Shown here in pieces: positions 1 to 8,676 of a DNA stretch of 59,669 bases. Under the pieces are notes generated by a model. It saw only the letters and a program-made list of their open reading frames with translations. It was not told the origin of the DNA and searched no databases. Position 1 is the stretch's first letter, and the number at the start of each line of letters is the position of its first letter. The stretch is from DIGJ01 sp031553075. GTDB taxonomy: Bacteria > Bacillota > Clostridia > Lachnospirales > Lachnospiraceae. A program made the position numbers and the translations under genes. The stretch spans positions 1-59,669 of the forward strand of contig JAVBLX010000211.1 in NCBI GenBank assembly GCA_031553075.1, written 5' to 3'.

Positions 1-27
1 GAAATTGTAATGGGAATTTTATTATAA
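1..27 (+). pseudogene. 3' end of a GNAT acetyltransferase paralogue (cut by window edge)
   Basis: The first 26 bases are identical to positions 3066-3091, the last codons of the GNAT gene in this window, and read EIVMGILL then a TAA stop in the same frame. The identity stops at the stop codon and downstream sequences differ. It is either the tail of a second acetyltransferase gene lying upstream or a short duplicated scrap. Only eight codons are visible, so nothing can be said on whether the upstream gene is intact. Confidence 0.45.
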
Positions 28-78
28 TGTCGCTGCGGGAGGAGAAGTTAAGAAAACTCGAAGCATTGAACTGAAAGG

Positions 79-675
79 TCAATCACTATTATCTCCATAA
101 AGGAACAGGTCTCGTTGTGGAGAATATTCTCTGCCGATAATCTCCGCAAGTTCTTCAGGCGTTTCTTCACAGCCGGTGTTTAGCCAAAGTTTAACTAAAG
201 CGATGATACCGGCTTTAAAAAATTCCTGATGATAATGAAATTCCTTTAAATTCTTAAATCCCATTTTAAATGCCAGATGTTTTGCAGAGTTCTCCATGGA
301 ACCAGGCAGCAGGGCACTGATGATATTGGCCTGATTATTGTTGCGAAAATACGCCTGATAGAAATCATGGTGTTCCCGAATAAAGTAAAAAAGCTTTATA
401 AAACTATCACCAATGCCTTTTCCATGATTTGATGTAAATATGGCCAGCATTTGTTCTGACATTTTTGTTTCTGTCTTCTGAAGCAAATCATAAATATCCA
501 GATAATGAAGATAAAAGGTAGTTCGGTTAATATTAGCCAGCTTACAGATTTCACTTACTGTAATTTTATCTATTTCTTTATTCTTTAATAAGTCTATAAA
601 TGTTTGCTCAATGAAATACCCTGTCTGCTGAAATCGTTGATTGTTTTTTGTGTTCATAAATGCCTCCAAATTCAC
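79..675 (-). CDS. TetR/AcrR-family transcriptional regulator
   Basis: A 198-residue protein with a TetR-type helix-turn-helix at about residues 33-62 (ITVSEICKLANINRTTFYLHY) and a helical C-terminal ligand and dimer domain. It is divergent from a MATE exporter, so it most likely represses that exporter and itself. An internal ATG at residue 7 (MNTKNNQ) is an alternative start. On the minus strand a TATAAT -10 box lies at 771-776, with a TTGTTT -35 box 17 bp further upstream. Palindromes CAACACTTGTTG (726-737) and CAACTGTTG (797-805) flank or overlap this promoter and are plausible operators. The family assignment is firm; the ligand is unknown. Confidence 0.9.
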   Translation of the reverse strand: MNLEAFMNTKNNQRFQQTGYFIEQTFIDLLKNKEIDKITVSEICKLANINRTTFYLHYLDIYDLLQKTETKMSEQMLAIFTSNHGKGIGDSFIKLFYFIREHHDFYQAYFRNNNQANIISALLPGSMENSAKHLAFKMGFKNLKEFHYHQEFFKAGIIALVKLWLNTGCEETPEELAEIIGREYSPQRDLFLYGDNSD

Positions 676-869
676 CTCGATTTTTAATTTCGCCAGTAGT
701 AGATATCATATCCAATTAATTAACACAACACTTGTTGATGAATTGATGATTGAATTTAATTGTCGCTGTTATTATACTAAAAATAAATAAAAGAAACAAC
801 TGTTGAGTTAATTGTATACGATTGATTATGTACGTCCGCTGAAGTGGGCAGATGGGAGTTTAGGTTAAA
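676..869. promoter_or_regulatory. Divergent promoter region between TetR and MATE genes with two palindromes
   Basis: This intergenic stretch holds CAACACTTGTTG at 726-737 and CAACTGTTG at 797-805. The minus-strand promoter for the TetR gene has TATAAT at 771-776 and TTGTTT at 794-799, spacer 17, so the second palindrome overlaps the -35 box and the first sits in the leader. This is the normal arrangement for autoregulation and joint repression by TetR proteins. No equally clear plus-strand promoter for the MATE gene was seen. Confidence 0.5.
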
Positions 870-2234
870 ATGAAAAATGAAGAAATGCTGGAAAAAGGGT
901 CGCTTGGAAAACTATTTGTAAAACTTTGCATACCGACAATTGTAATTATGTTGGTACTTGTCATATATAACATGGCAGATATATATTTTATTGGGCAAAC
1001 TGGTGATACCAATCAGGTGGCCGCCATAGCCTTATCAGGACCAATCTTTTCTGTACTACAGGGAATCGGTACCTTGCTGGGTGGCGGTGGTTCCATTGCG
1101 TTGTCTATGGCTTTGGGCAAACGGGAAGAAAAAAGAATTCGCAACATCACAAGCTTTTGCTGCTATAGTTCTTTGGTAATTGGTGCTATTGTGACCGTGG
1201 TTATTTTGCTCTTTTGTAATCCATTGATAAAGGCATTGGGGGCAACTGGGGACATCATGAAATATGCAGGGACGTATATTCGAATCATGGCAATTGGGGC
1301 ACCGGCAGTCCTTTTTGCAAATGTATTTGCCAATATTGTCAGATCAGATGGTTCAGCGAAGGAATCTATGATTGGAAATGGTCTTGGAACACTTACGAAC
1401 ATCGCCCTGGATCCTCTTTTTATTCTGGGGTTAAATATGGGTGTGGCAGGTGCGGCCATTGCGACCGTTTTAGGAAATCTGGTTAGTTGTATTTATCTGA
1501 TTGCCCATGTGGTAAAAAAGCAGAAGAAATTATCCTTAAGTATTGGTGATTTTACACTGAAAAAGAGAGTTCCCTTTCAAGTCCTTACCTTAGGAATTCC
1601 CTTAGCAACCAGCACAATATTAATGAGCTTTGCCGGTATGTTTTCCAATAAACTGTTGGTGGGATATGGGGATATTGTCATTGCTGCAAATGGGGTATCT
1701 TCTAAAGTGGGAATGCTTATTGGCATGATTGCGATGGGAATCTGTATGGGGATACAGCCAGCTATTGCATATAATTACGGAGCTGGAAATCTAAAACGAA
1801 TGGGTGCTATTTTAAAAAGAACAGCAGTGGTAACAGTTGCAATTGGAACCATTCTTACAGCAATTTGTTTTACCTTCCGAAATCAAATTGTGGCATTTTT
1901 CATTGATGACAAAACGCTGATTTCGTATGGACAGTTTATGGTGATTGGTGGTTTGGTAACTGGTCCGGTGTTTGGTCTGTATCAGTTATGTACGTCCTTT
2001 TTGCAAGCGACAGGAAAAGTATCCTATGCTACGCTGGTATCTGTGCTACGTCAGGGAATTATATATATACCTGTGATTATATTGATGAATACTCTATTTG
2101 GTCTGAACGGAATGATTTTTTCGGGAGCCATATCGGATGTAATCTCTCTTTTGATAGCAGGAGTGCTTAGCAGAAGGTGGTTTAAGGAAATACGAATGGA
2201 AAGAAAGTGTTCAGGGGCAATCAGTCTTGAATGA
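870..2234 (+). CDS. MATE-family multidrug/solute efflux transporter
   Basis: A 454-residue, very hydrophobic protein with about 12 predicted membrane helices in two homologous halves, typical of MATE exporters driven by H+ or Na+. The opening GSLGKLFVKLCIPTIVIM is the usual MATE N-terminus, and the second half repeats it (RVPFQVLTLGIPLATSTIL, about residue 232). Length matches the family. The divergent TetR gene is its probable repressor. Substrate cannot be read from sequence; in this setting it could export toxic aglycones released from plant glycosides, but that is a guess. Confidence 0.92.
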   Translation: MKNEEMLEKGSLGKLFVKLCIPTIVIMLVLVIYNMADIYFIGQTGDTNQVAAIALSGPIFSVLQGIGTLLGGGGSIALSMALGKREEKRIRNITSFCCYSSLVIGAIVTVVILLFCNPLIKALGATGDIMKYAGTYIRIMAIGAPAVLFANVFANIVRSDGSAKESMIGNGLGTLTNIALDPLFILGLNMGVAGAAIATVLGNLVSCIYLIAHVVKKQKKLSLSIGDFTLKKRVPFQVLTLGIPLATSTILMSFAGMFSNKLLVGYGDIVIAANGVSSKVGMLIGMIAMGICMGIQPAIAYNYGAGNLKRMGAILKRTAVVTVAIGTILTAICFTFRNQIVAFFIDDKTLISYGQFMVIGGLVTGPVFGLYQLCTSFLQATGKVSYATLVSVLRQGIIYIPVIILMNTLFGLNGMIFSGAISDVISLLIAGVLSRRWFKEIRMERKCSGAISLE

Positions 2235-2389
2235 CTGGAGAAAAATCCTGTGTTGTTAGATGAAAAGAGGCCCCATTTTACCATAAATTCAGTGAGTAAT
2301 GAAATAAAACGATGAGAAATATGATATAAAAAACAATTGGATGTATAATAAATGTAGTATTAAGCAGAAAAGAAAAAAAGAAGAAATAA

Positions 2390-2518
2390 TACACCACCTA
2401 CTATGGACGGAGCCAGGCAGTTGTAAAGGTACTGGGAGATTCCTTGATGGTAAAGGTGTCAGGGGAAGGAATGGAGTCTGTCAGCAGAATTATTTCCAGT
2501 GGCTATAAAAACATTTAA
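2390..2518 (+). pseudogene. Remnant of the C-terminus of a GH2 glycosidase
   Basis: The frame reads TTYYGRSQAVVKVLGDSLMV and onwards to a TAA at 2516-2518, about 42 codons with no start. It matches the C-terminal strand of the GH2 enzyme encoded at 6163-8580, which has TTYYGRSLAVIR in the same position. A stop codon lies immediately upstream in frame, so this is a decayed tail, not a gene. It shows that a GH2 gene once preceded the acetyltransferase. The rest of the 2235-2531 gap shows no gene or clear regulatory site. Confidence 0.65.
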
Positions 2519-2531
2519 AGGAGAAAAAGAA

Positions 2532-3092
2532 ATGGGTAAAGATATTATCATTCGACCATATCAAATGGACGATTATGCACAGGTACAAAAGGTTTGTTTA
2601 GAAACGGGATATGATCTGGAGCTGCCTCAGAAGCAGATTCAGGAAATGATGCTTACCGCTTTTTGCAATTATTACATAGAACAGGAGCCAGCGCATTGCT
2701 TTGTCGCAGCAGATGAGGAAACCGTCATTGGGTATATTCTGTCTGCAAAGGATTCGTCAGTCTGGGCAGATAAGTTTGAGAAACAGTATGTGCCGGATTT
2801 GGCGGAAAGCCCTTTAAAAGGATTTTATCAGGGAATTATGAAAGCTCCTCTCAAATACGCAGTGGATTATCCAGCTCATTTACACATTGATATCTTGCCG
2901 GATTATCAGCGGATGGGGATTGGTTTCCGTCTGATGGATACCTTGATTGCCCATTTGAAAGAACTGCGAGTGCCAGGCTTGATGTTTTCGGTGGCGAGTG
3001 ACAATTCAAAAGGGATCAGCTTTTATCAAAAATATGGTTTCAAGGTTTTAGAAGAGATGGAACATGAAATTGTAATGGGAATTTTATTATAG
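2532..3092 (+). CDS. GNAT-family N-acetyltransferase
   Basis: A 186-residue GCN5-related acetyltransferase that transfers an acetyl group from acetyl-CoA to an amine. The acetyl-CoA binding motif A is at about residues 125-145 (ILPDYQRMGIGFRLM, with the Q-R-x-G-x-G signature), followed by the usual SFYQKYGF near the C-terminus. The ATG at 2532 is preceded by AAAGGAG; a GTG at 2499 lies inside the GH2 remnant and is less likely. The gene sits 29 bp ahead of a GH20 hexosaminidase, so an aminosugar substrate is attractive. Its AHLHIDILP region resembles the acetyltransferase-like domain attached to O-GlcNAcases, though this was judged by eye. Confidence 0.88.
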   Translation: MGKDIIIRPYQMDDYAQVQKVCLETGYDLELPQKQIQEMMLTAFCNYYIEQEPAHCFVAADEETVIGYILSAKDSSVWADKFEKQYVPDLAESPLKGFYQGIMKAPLKYAVDYPAHLHIDILPDYQRMGIGFRLMDTLIAHLKELRVPGLMFSVASDNSKGISFYQKYGFKVLEEMEHEIVMGILL

Positions 3093-3121
3093 TAAAGGGA
3101 CTTTCCCGGAAAGGAGAATAA

Positions 3122-4720
3122 ATGATAATACCAAAGGTGAATGGAACCGTTAATATGACAGCGGGAAAAAAGATGGAGCTTCCTCGGAAATGGTATCTGG
3201 AATCAAATGAATTCAGCAATGAGGTAACGATAGCATTTGAACAACGAATACAATTGCTGGGCGGTAGCTTTTTATTACAAAAGGAGCAAGAGATATATTC
3301 CTTGCATATTTGCAAAGATAAGAATCTGCCCCAGGAGGCATATAGCCTCCAAATTGATGAGAAAGATACCAGACTGTCATCGGCTTCTGAGGAGGGGGTT
3401 CTCCACGGACTGACTACGTTATATCAGATAATGGACACCGAGAAAGCTCTGTTGACTGGCAGCATCACAGATAAGCCTAACTATTCTCATCGTGGATTAA
3501 ACCTTGATGTAGCAAGACATTTTTTTCATACTGACGAAGTAAAGAAAATAATTGAGCAGATGTCTCTTGTAAAAATGAATGTTCTTCATTGGCATTTGGC
3601 GGATGACCAGGGATGGCGGATTGAGTCAAAAAGGTATCCCAAGCTGCAGCAGGTGAGCAAGGAATACTTTACCCAGGAGGAGATTAAGGAGGTAGTCACA
3701 TTTGCTGTCAGCCGAGGGGTGGAGGTGATTCCGGAAATTGATATGCCGGGACATATGTCAGCACTACTGGCGGCTTATCCAGAATACAGCTGTTCTGGAA
3801 AGAAAGTGCCGGTTGCGGCCGCAGGTGGTATCTATCCGATTATTTTATGTGCTGGTAAGGAAGAAGTATTTCACCTTATTGAGGATTTGTTTGAGGAGAT
3901 TTTACCACTGTTTCCTTCGAAACAAGTACATATTGGCGGAGATGAAGCACCGAAAGAGGAATGGTGCCATTGTCCTGCCTGTCAGAAACACATGCAGGAG
4001 TTGGGGCTCACAGAAATGGATGACTTACAGGGATACTTTACTGGTAGAGTGACCGAGATATTGTCAAAGCAGGGGAAGACAGCTATTTGCTGGAATGAGT
4101 CACTTAATGCAGCAAATCTGCCAAAGGATATCACGATTCAGTATTGGACGAACAACTTTAGCCAGCGGATGCTCTCTTATGTAAAAGAAGATGGGGAATT
4201 CATTTATTCGGATATGTTTGAATTATATCTGGATTATCCGTATAGCATGACGCCGCTTAAAAAGCTGTATCATACCATTCCCATGATTCGAAAAGAGGAT
4301 ATTTCCAAAGCTAAAGGATGCAAAGGCATGGAAGCCTGTGCGTGGGCGGAACATATTAAAACACCACAGCGACTGGAGGAGCTGTTATTCCCGAGAATAT
4401 ATGCACTGGCAGAACTGAATTGGAGTGGCGCAGGAGAGTATTCAGATTTTATAAAACGTTTGGAAAATTATCAGACAACAAAATCTCAATTGGCGGTTCA
4501 GTGGACAGAACGAAACTGGTGGGATCCTAAGGGGAGCGCAAGACGGAAAGAAGCAATTGCATATTTTTCTGGTATTAGTGAAGGGCAGACGAAGGATCAA
4601 AAAGCAGCAACGGCAAAAGCATCCAAGCCAGGAAAGGAATTTGCTTCCAGCTTTATGACCAAGTTTTTCAAACCATCGGATATACCTTTTTTAATAAAAG
4701 CGATGATGACGTCAAAATAA
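3122..4720 (+). CDS. GH20 beta-N-acetylhexosaminidase
   Basis: A 532-residue family 20 glycoside hydrolase removing terminal beta-linked GlcNAc or GalNAc by substrate-assisted catalysis. An N-terminal GH20b-like domain covers about residues 1-115. The TIM barrel follows, with SHRGLNLDVARHFF, NVLHWHLADDQGWR and the catalytic Asp-Glu pair D274-E275 in HIGGDEAP. Conserved barrel-end tryptophans (CWNES, QYWTNN, CAWAEH) are present. There is no signal peptide, so it is probably cytoplasmic. After the barrel, from about residue 480, comes a Lys/Ala-rich linker and a hydrophobic Met-containing tail (FFKPSDIPFLIKAMM) that is not part of the standard fold. It probably shares a transcript with the acetyltransferase 29 bp upstream. 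Confidence 0.94.
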   Translation: MIIPKVNGTVNMTAGKKMELPRKWYLESNEFSNEVTIAFEQRIQLLGGSFLLQKEQEIYSLHICKDKNLPQEAYSLQIDEKDTRLSSASEEGVLHGLTTLYQIMDTEKALLTGSITDKPNYSHRGLNLDVARHFFHTDEVKKIIEQMSLVKMNVLHWHLADDQGWRIESKRYPKLQQVSKEYFTQEEIKEVVTFAVSRGVEVIPEIDMPGHMSALLAAYPEYSCSGKKVPVAAAGGIYPIILCAGKEEVFHLIEDLFEEILPLFPSKQVHIGGDEAPKEEWCHCPACQKHMQELGLTEMDDLQGYFTGRVTEILSKQGKTAICWNESLNAANLPKDITIQYWTNNFSQRMLSYVKEDGEFIYSDMFELYLDYPYSMTPLKKLYHTIPMIRKEDISKAKGCKGMEACAWAEHIKTPQRLEELLFPRIYALAELNWSGAGEYSDFIKRLENYQTTKSQLAVQWTERNWWDPKGSARRKEAIAYFSGISEGQTKDQKAATAKASKPGKEFASSFMTKFFKPSDIPFLIKAMMTSK

Positions 4721-4757
4721 AAATGAAAAGGATTGATGCTTCCTTTGAGAGGCAGCA

Positions 4758-4800
4758 CATACAAAAAGGAGGAGTCAGGAAAACTCCTCCTTTTTGTATG
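4758..4800. terminator. Bidirectional rho-independent terminator
   Basis: Perfect 18-bp arms (4758-4775 and 4783-4800) enclose a 7-base loop. The arms include AAAAAGGAGGAGT and its complement, giving a T-run on both strands. It lies between the convergent GH20 and AraC genes and overlaps the last codons of the AraC gene, ending both transcripts. Confidence 0.9.
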
Positions 4801-5986
4801 TGTCACGATACTGTTTTAAGGTCATTCCAGTAATCGCCTTAAAGCGGATACCCAAATGACTTTGGGAAGTAAATCCCAGATAGTTGGCGATATCAATATA
4901 AGAATAATCGGAATAAACAAGCAGATTTTTTGTTAAATCAATTTTTTGCAGTAAAATGTATTGATAAAGAGGAATACCCTCATGGTTATGAAACAATGAG
5001 CTTAAAAAATTGGGGTGTACATGAAGCTCCTTTGCAATTTCCTGTACTGAAAGTTTACTGTGGAGATGTTGAAAAACGTAATTCTTGCATTGATGAATCA
5101 ACGGATGTTCTCTCTTTAATTCATTTTGTTTACCTCTCCTTTGATCGACTACCATCTGGGCAAAATTCATTTCTGCATCCTGTACCAGGGATTGCAGGAG
5201 CAGCATATTTTTTAATCCTTCTATTTGCTGGCAGTAAGAATCCGTGAGGGAAAATACATATTCTGCAGAAAGCCCGCCGCGAATAGCGGCACGGCCGGAA
5301 GCAGTTACATTATAGATAGCCATATTTTTTCCATTACGAACGGGATCGGCGGCGGTTGTGCCCAGTTCACCGGTGATTGGCTCTGACCAGGTTTGCTTTA
5401 ATTTTTCAATATCGCCTTCTTCAATACATTTTAACAAACGGATTTCCTGATCATAAGGATTATGCATTTTTTGATTTTCACGGTTGGAAAAGATACTGGA
5501 AACGGTCTGTGCGGTGGCTTCCTGTCGGATAAATTCGGTTTGAAAATTTTGCTGAAAGTATTCGGCTTCCGTTAAATCCTGTTGCTGGCAGCTGTTGAAC
5601 AGAAGCAGGATATACTTAAGAGCAAAGGGTGGATAAGCAGCAGGTATTTTTGCCAGAGCTTCCTGTTCAATTTCCTCTATTGTCAGCTTATGCTGTGCGT
5701 ACATACCTTCTTCGGAAAACAGAAGATGGAAGGGGCCAATTATATAAATACCCTCGTCAGTTTTGAAACTAACGTAGCTCATATATTCATTGATAAAGGA
5801 AAGAACCGGATAATCCTCAGCGGCTGTTTCAATCAAAAATGCCAGAATAGCGGGATAAGGTGAAAAAAAATCAGAAAAACCTTCTCCAGGCAGATACTGC
5901 TCCAACAGGAAAGAATCAGGTGAATATAAGGATACAATGGTATTCAATTGAGTTGAAATATAATGACAAACAGGTGAAATTCTCAT
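4775..5986 (-). CDS. AraC-family transcriptional regulator
   Basis: A 403-residue regulator with a C-terminal double helix-turn-helix AraC domain (about residues 300-398; IQEIAKELHVHPNFLSSLFH-like first helix pair and YIDIANYLGFTSQSHLGIRFK second pair). The roughly 290-residue N-terminal part probably senses a ligand. Its segment AAIRGGLSAEYVFSLTDSY recurs in the AraC protein at 25663-26904, so the two are the same subfamily. It is divergent from the GH2 - symporter - GH43 operon starting at 6163, which it likely activates when the sugar is present; no convincing -35 box is visible for that operon. The inducer is unknown. Confidence 0.92.
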   Translation of the reverse strand: MRISPVCHYISTQLNTIVSLYSPDSFLLEQYLPGEGFSDFFSPYPAILAFLIETAAEDYPVLSFINEYMSYVSFKTDEGIYIIGPFHLLFSEEGMYAQHKLTIEEIEQEALAKIPAAYPPFALKYILLLFNSCQQQDLTEAEYFQQNFQTEFIRQEATAQTVSSIFSNRENQKMHNPYDQEIRLLKCIEEGDIEKLKQTWSEPITGELGTTAADPVRNGKNMAIYNVTASGRAAIRGGLSAEYVFSLTDSYCQQIEGLKNMLLLQSLVQDAEMNFAQMVVDQRRGKQNELKREHPLIHQCKNYVFQHLHSKLSVQEIAKELHVHPNFLSSLFHNHEGIPLYQYILLQKIDLTKNLLVYSDYSYIDIANYLGFTSQSHLGIRFKAITGMTLKQYRDTYKKEEFS

Positions 5987-6162
5987 GGTTCTGCCTCCAG
6001 TGTTATGCTCGTTGTATGCGTTCAGTGTATATGTTATTTTACACCCTATTGTAACAGACTTGTTTGGAATATGATATAAATATTTGAAATGTGATTTTTT
6101 TTATAGAGCAATTGGATTAGTATATTATAACAAGGATAATAAGAAAATGTCAGGAGGTCTTT

Positions 6163-8580
6163 ATGAAAAAATGTGATTTTAATCGAGCCTGGAGCGTTAA
6201 AAAGGAAGGGGACCAAAAGATTCGACAGGTTCACTTACCGGACGATGCCATGCTTTATGAACCCCGAAGTGAGACGGCAAAATCCGGAAGTGCAGGAGCC
6301 TTTTTTGCAGGTGGTAAATATATTTACAAAAAAAACTGGAATGTAACAGAGGAAATGAGTAAGCAGACAATGATTTTGGAATTTGAAGGCGTCTATCAGA
6401 ATGCTCAGGTGCTGGTGAATGGGAATTGTGCAGCAGAGCATCCGTATGGTTATACGAATTTCTTTGTTGATGTGACCGGGCAAGTGACGGCAGGGGAAAA
6501 TGAAATTACGGTGATTGCAGATAATAGCCAAATGCCAAATTCAAGATGGTATTCTGGCAGTGGTATTTATCGTGAGGTACAGCTGTATGTAGCAGGGAGG
6601 GAATACATTCGACCAGAGGGGATTAAGGTGACGGTGACCGGTCCTGATCAAATTCGAGTAACCACCGATGCCGTGTTGTCAGAAAGCTGTCAGATACGGC
6701 TTCAGATTTTTGCCGGAGGGCAAAACACAGAAAGACAGAATGTCAATGGCCTTGTTGCAGAAGCAGAAGGAAGCGATGTATGTATAACGATTCCTAATGT
6801 AAAGGCATGGGATGACGAACATCCATATCTCTACCAATGCTGCGTACAGATTATCAAGGATGGAACGATTGTTGATTCGAGTCAGGTGAACTTTGGTATG
6901 CGAACCCTGTCGTGGGGGAAAGATGGGCTGCTGGTGAATGGGCGGTCCGTATTGCTCCGTGGTGCTTGTATTCACCATGACAACGGCGTATTGGGAGCCT
7001 GTAACTTTCGGGATGCAGAAGCACGCCGGGTCCGAATTCTTAAGGAAGCTGGATTTAATGCAATCCGCTCAGCTCATAATCCAATCTCAAAAGCGATGCT
7101 GGATGCCTGTGATGTCATGGGAATGTATGTGATGGATGAAACCTTTGATATGTGGCTGGTACATAAGAATCCATATGATTATGCCAAGGAGAAGTTTCAT
7201 GTGTGGTGGCAGCAGGATACCCAGGCAATGATATCCAAGGATTACAATCATCCATGTGTTGTAATGTATTCGATTGGTAATGAAATCTCTGAGATTGGAC
7301 GCCCAGAAGGTCAGGACATGGCAAGAAAGATGGTTGCCTTTTGCCATGTCCTGGATCAGACCAGACCAGTGACGTCAGGAGTGAATCTGGCCTTAGCATT
7401 GATGGCATCCTTTAGCAAGAAGTCCGAACCCTTTGCAAATAAAGAAAGTGAAAAAGGGGTTGACGATACCGCCAAGATACCCACATCGGCCTTTTTTAAT
7501 ATGTTGATGAATCGTATGGGGAACCAGATGGACAAGGCAGCTTCGACGGGCGGTGCAAATAAGATAGCAAAGGTTATTCGGGAAATTTTTGATATCCCGG
7601 GCTATAATTATGCAACCTCACGTTATGGAAAGGACGGGAGCGAGCGCCCTGATCAGGCCACTGTAGGTGCAGAAACGATGCCGGCTTCTTTGTATCAAAA
7701 CTGGAAGCTGGTCCAGGAAATTCCCACGATGATTGGAGATTTTATGTGGACCGGGTGGGACTACCTGGGGGAATCAGGAATTGGAACGATTCGTTACCTG
7801 GATAAGAAGACAAAGAAAGATACCGAACCGGGACTGATTATTTCCGGTGGTCCAGGGATTATTGATATATGTGGAAAAATGCGTCCGGAAGTAGGATGGA
7901 GCAAAATTATATGGGGAATGGAGGATAAGCCGGTAATCGGTGTAGATCCCTTTACCCATACTACCCATTTTAAATCTGCCCGTATGTGGCGCAAGGCAGA
8001 TACCATTGCCAGCTGGTCTTGGGAAGGCTGTGAAGGTATTGCGGGGAATGTTACCATATACTCAGATGCAGAAAGGGTGGAATTGCTTATAAATGGCAAA
8101 TCCCTTGGGATGAAAAAGACCAAAGAAGCGACTGCAATTTTTAAAAAGATACCATTTCAACCAGGCAAGCTGGAAGCAGTGGGCTATGATGGGAACGGCC
8201 GGGAGATATCTCGCAGCATTATGGAATCTGCTATGGGTGACACAAAAATCAAGCTGGTACCGGAGAAAACGATACTTTATGCAAATGGTCAGGATTTGTG
8301 TTTCTTAAATATTGATTTGGTTGGAGCCAATGGAATTACCAAATCATCTGTGGATCAGAAGCTTACTGTGGAAGTGACAGGAGCAGGAGTGTTGCAAGGA
8401 TATGGTTCGGCAAGAGCCAATATGGCAGAAAATTTTTATAGTAAATGTCATACAACTTATTATGGTAGGTCACTGGCAGTAATACGTGCTGGATATGAGC
8501 CAGGCCGGATTTTTGTGAAGGTATCAGGAGTCGGGTTACAGACGCAAGAGCTGGAGATAGAAGTGCAATCATGCATATAG
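6163..8580 (+). CDS. GH2 family glycosidase (beta-galactosidase/glucuronidase-like)
   Basis: An 805-residue family 2 enzyme. In order: jelly-roll sugar-binding domain (about 10-140), immunoglobulin-like domain (about 150-255), TIM barrel (about 256-590), then C-terminal DUF4982-type and Ig-like domains. Acid/base is E374 in YSIGNEISE and the probable nucleophile is E504 in GAETMP. RGACIHHDNG and RSAHNP are family signatures. No signal peptide. An insert at about residues 408-475, including AFFNMLMNRMGNQMDKAA, is Met-rich and foreign to the minimal barrel. A good ribosome site (AGGAGG) lies 5 bases ahead of the ATG. First gene of an operon with a symporter and a GH43. Exact sugar specificity is not readable. 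Confidence 0.92.
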   Translation: MKKCDFNRAWSVKKEGDQKIRQVHLPDDAMLYEPRSETAKSGSAGAFFAGGKYIYKKNWNVTEEMSKQTMILEFEGVYQNAQVLVNGNCAAEHPYGYTNFFVDVTGQVTAGENEITVIADNSQMPNSRWYSGSGIYREVQLYVAGREYIRPEGIKVTVTGPDQIRVTTDAVLSESCQIRLQIFAGGQNTERQNVNGLVAEAEGSDVCITIPNVKAWDDEHPYLYQCCVQIIKDGTIVDSSQVNFGMRTLSWGKDGLLVNGRSVLLRGACIHHDNGVLGACNFRDAEARRVRILKEAGFNAIRSAHNPISKAMLDACDVMGMYVMDETFDMWLVHKNPYDYAKEKFHVWWQQDTQAMISKDYNHPCVVMYSIGNEISEIGRPEGQDMARKMVAFCHVLDQTRPVTSGVNLALALMASFSKKSEPFANKESEKGVDDTAKIPTSAFFNMLMNRMGNQMDKAASTGGANKIAKVIREIFDIPGYNYATSRYGKDGSERPDQATVGAETMPASLYQNWKLVQEIPTMIGDFMWTGWDYLGESGIGTIRYLDKKTKKDTEPGLIISGGPGIIDICGKMRPEVGWSKIIWGMEDKPVIGVDPFTHTTHFKSARMWRKADTIASWSWEGCEGIAGNVTIYSDAERVELLINGKSLGMKKTKEATAIFKKIPFQPGKLEAVGYDGNGREISRSIMESAMGDTKIKLVPEKTILYANGQDLCFLNIDLVGANGITKSSVDQKLTVEVTGAGVLQGYGSARANMAENFYSKCHTTYYGRSLAVIRAGYEPGRIFVKVSGVGLQTQELEIEVQSCI

Positions 8581-8676
8581 AAATAGAAGAACTGGAAATA
8601 TAAGTGCAGAAATAGAGGTACAAAAAGAAAACGAAAAAATGTAGAAATAAAGACAGAATGAATAAAGGAGAAATGT

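Noticed and set aside
2499..2531. Upstream GTG start for the GNAT gene
   Set aside because: It overlaps the GH2 remnant and lacks a ribosome site, while ATG 2532 has AAAGGAG correctly spaced.
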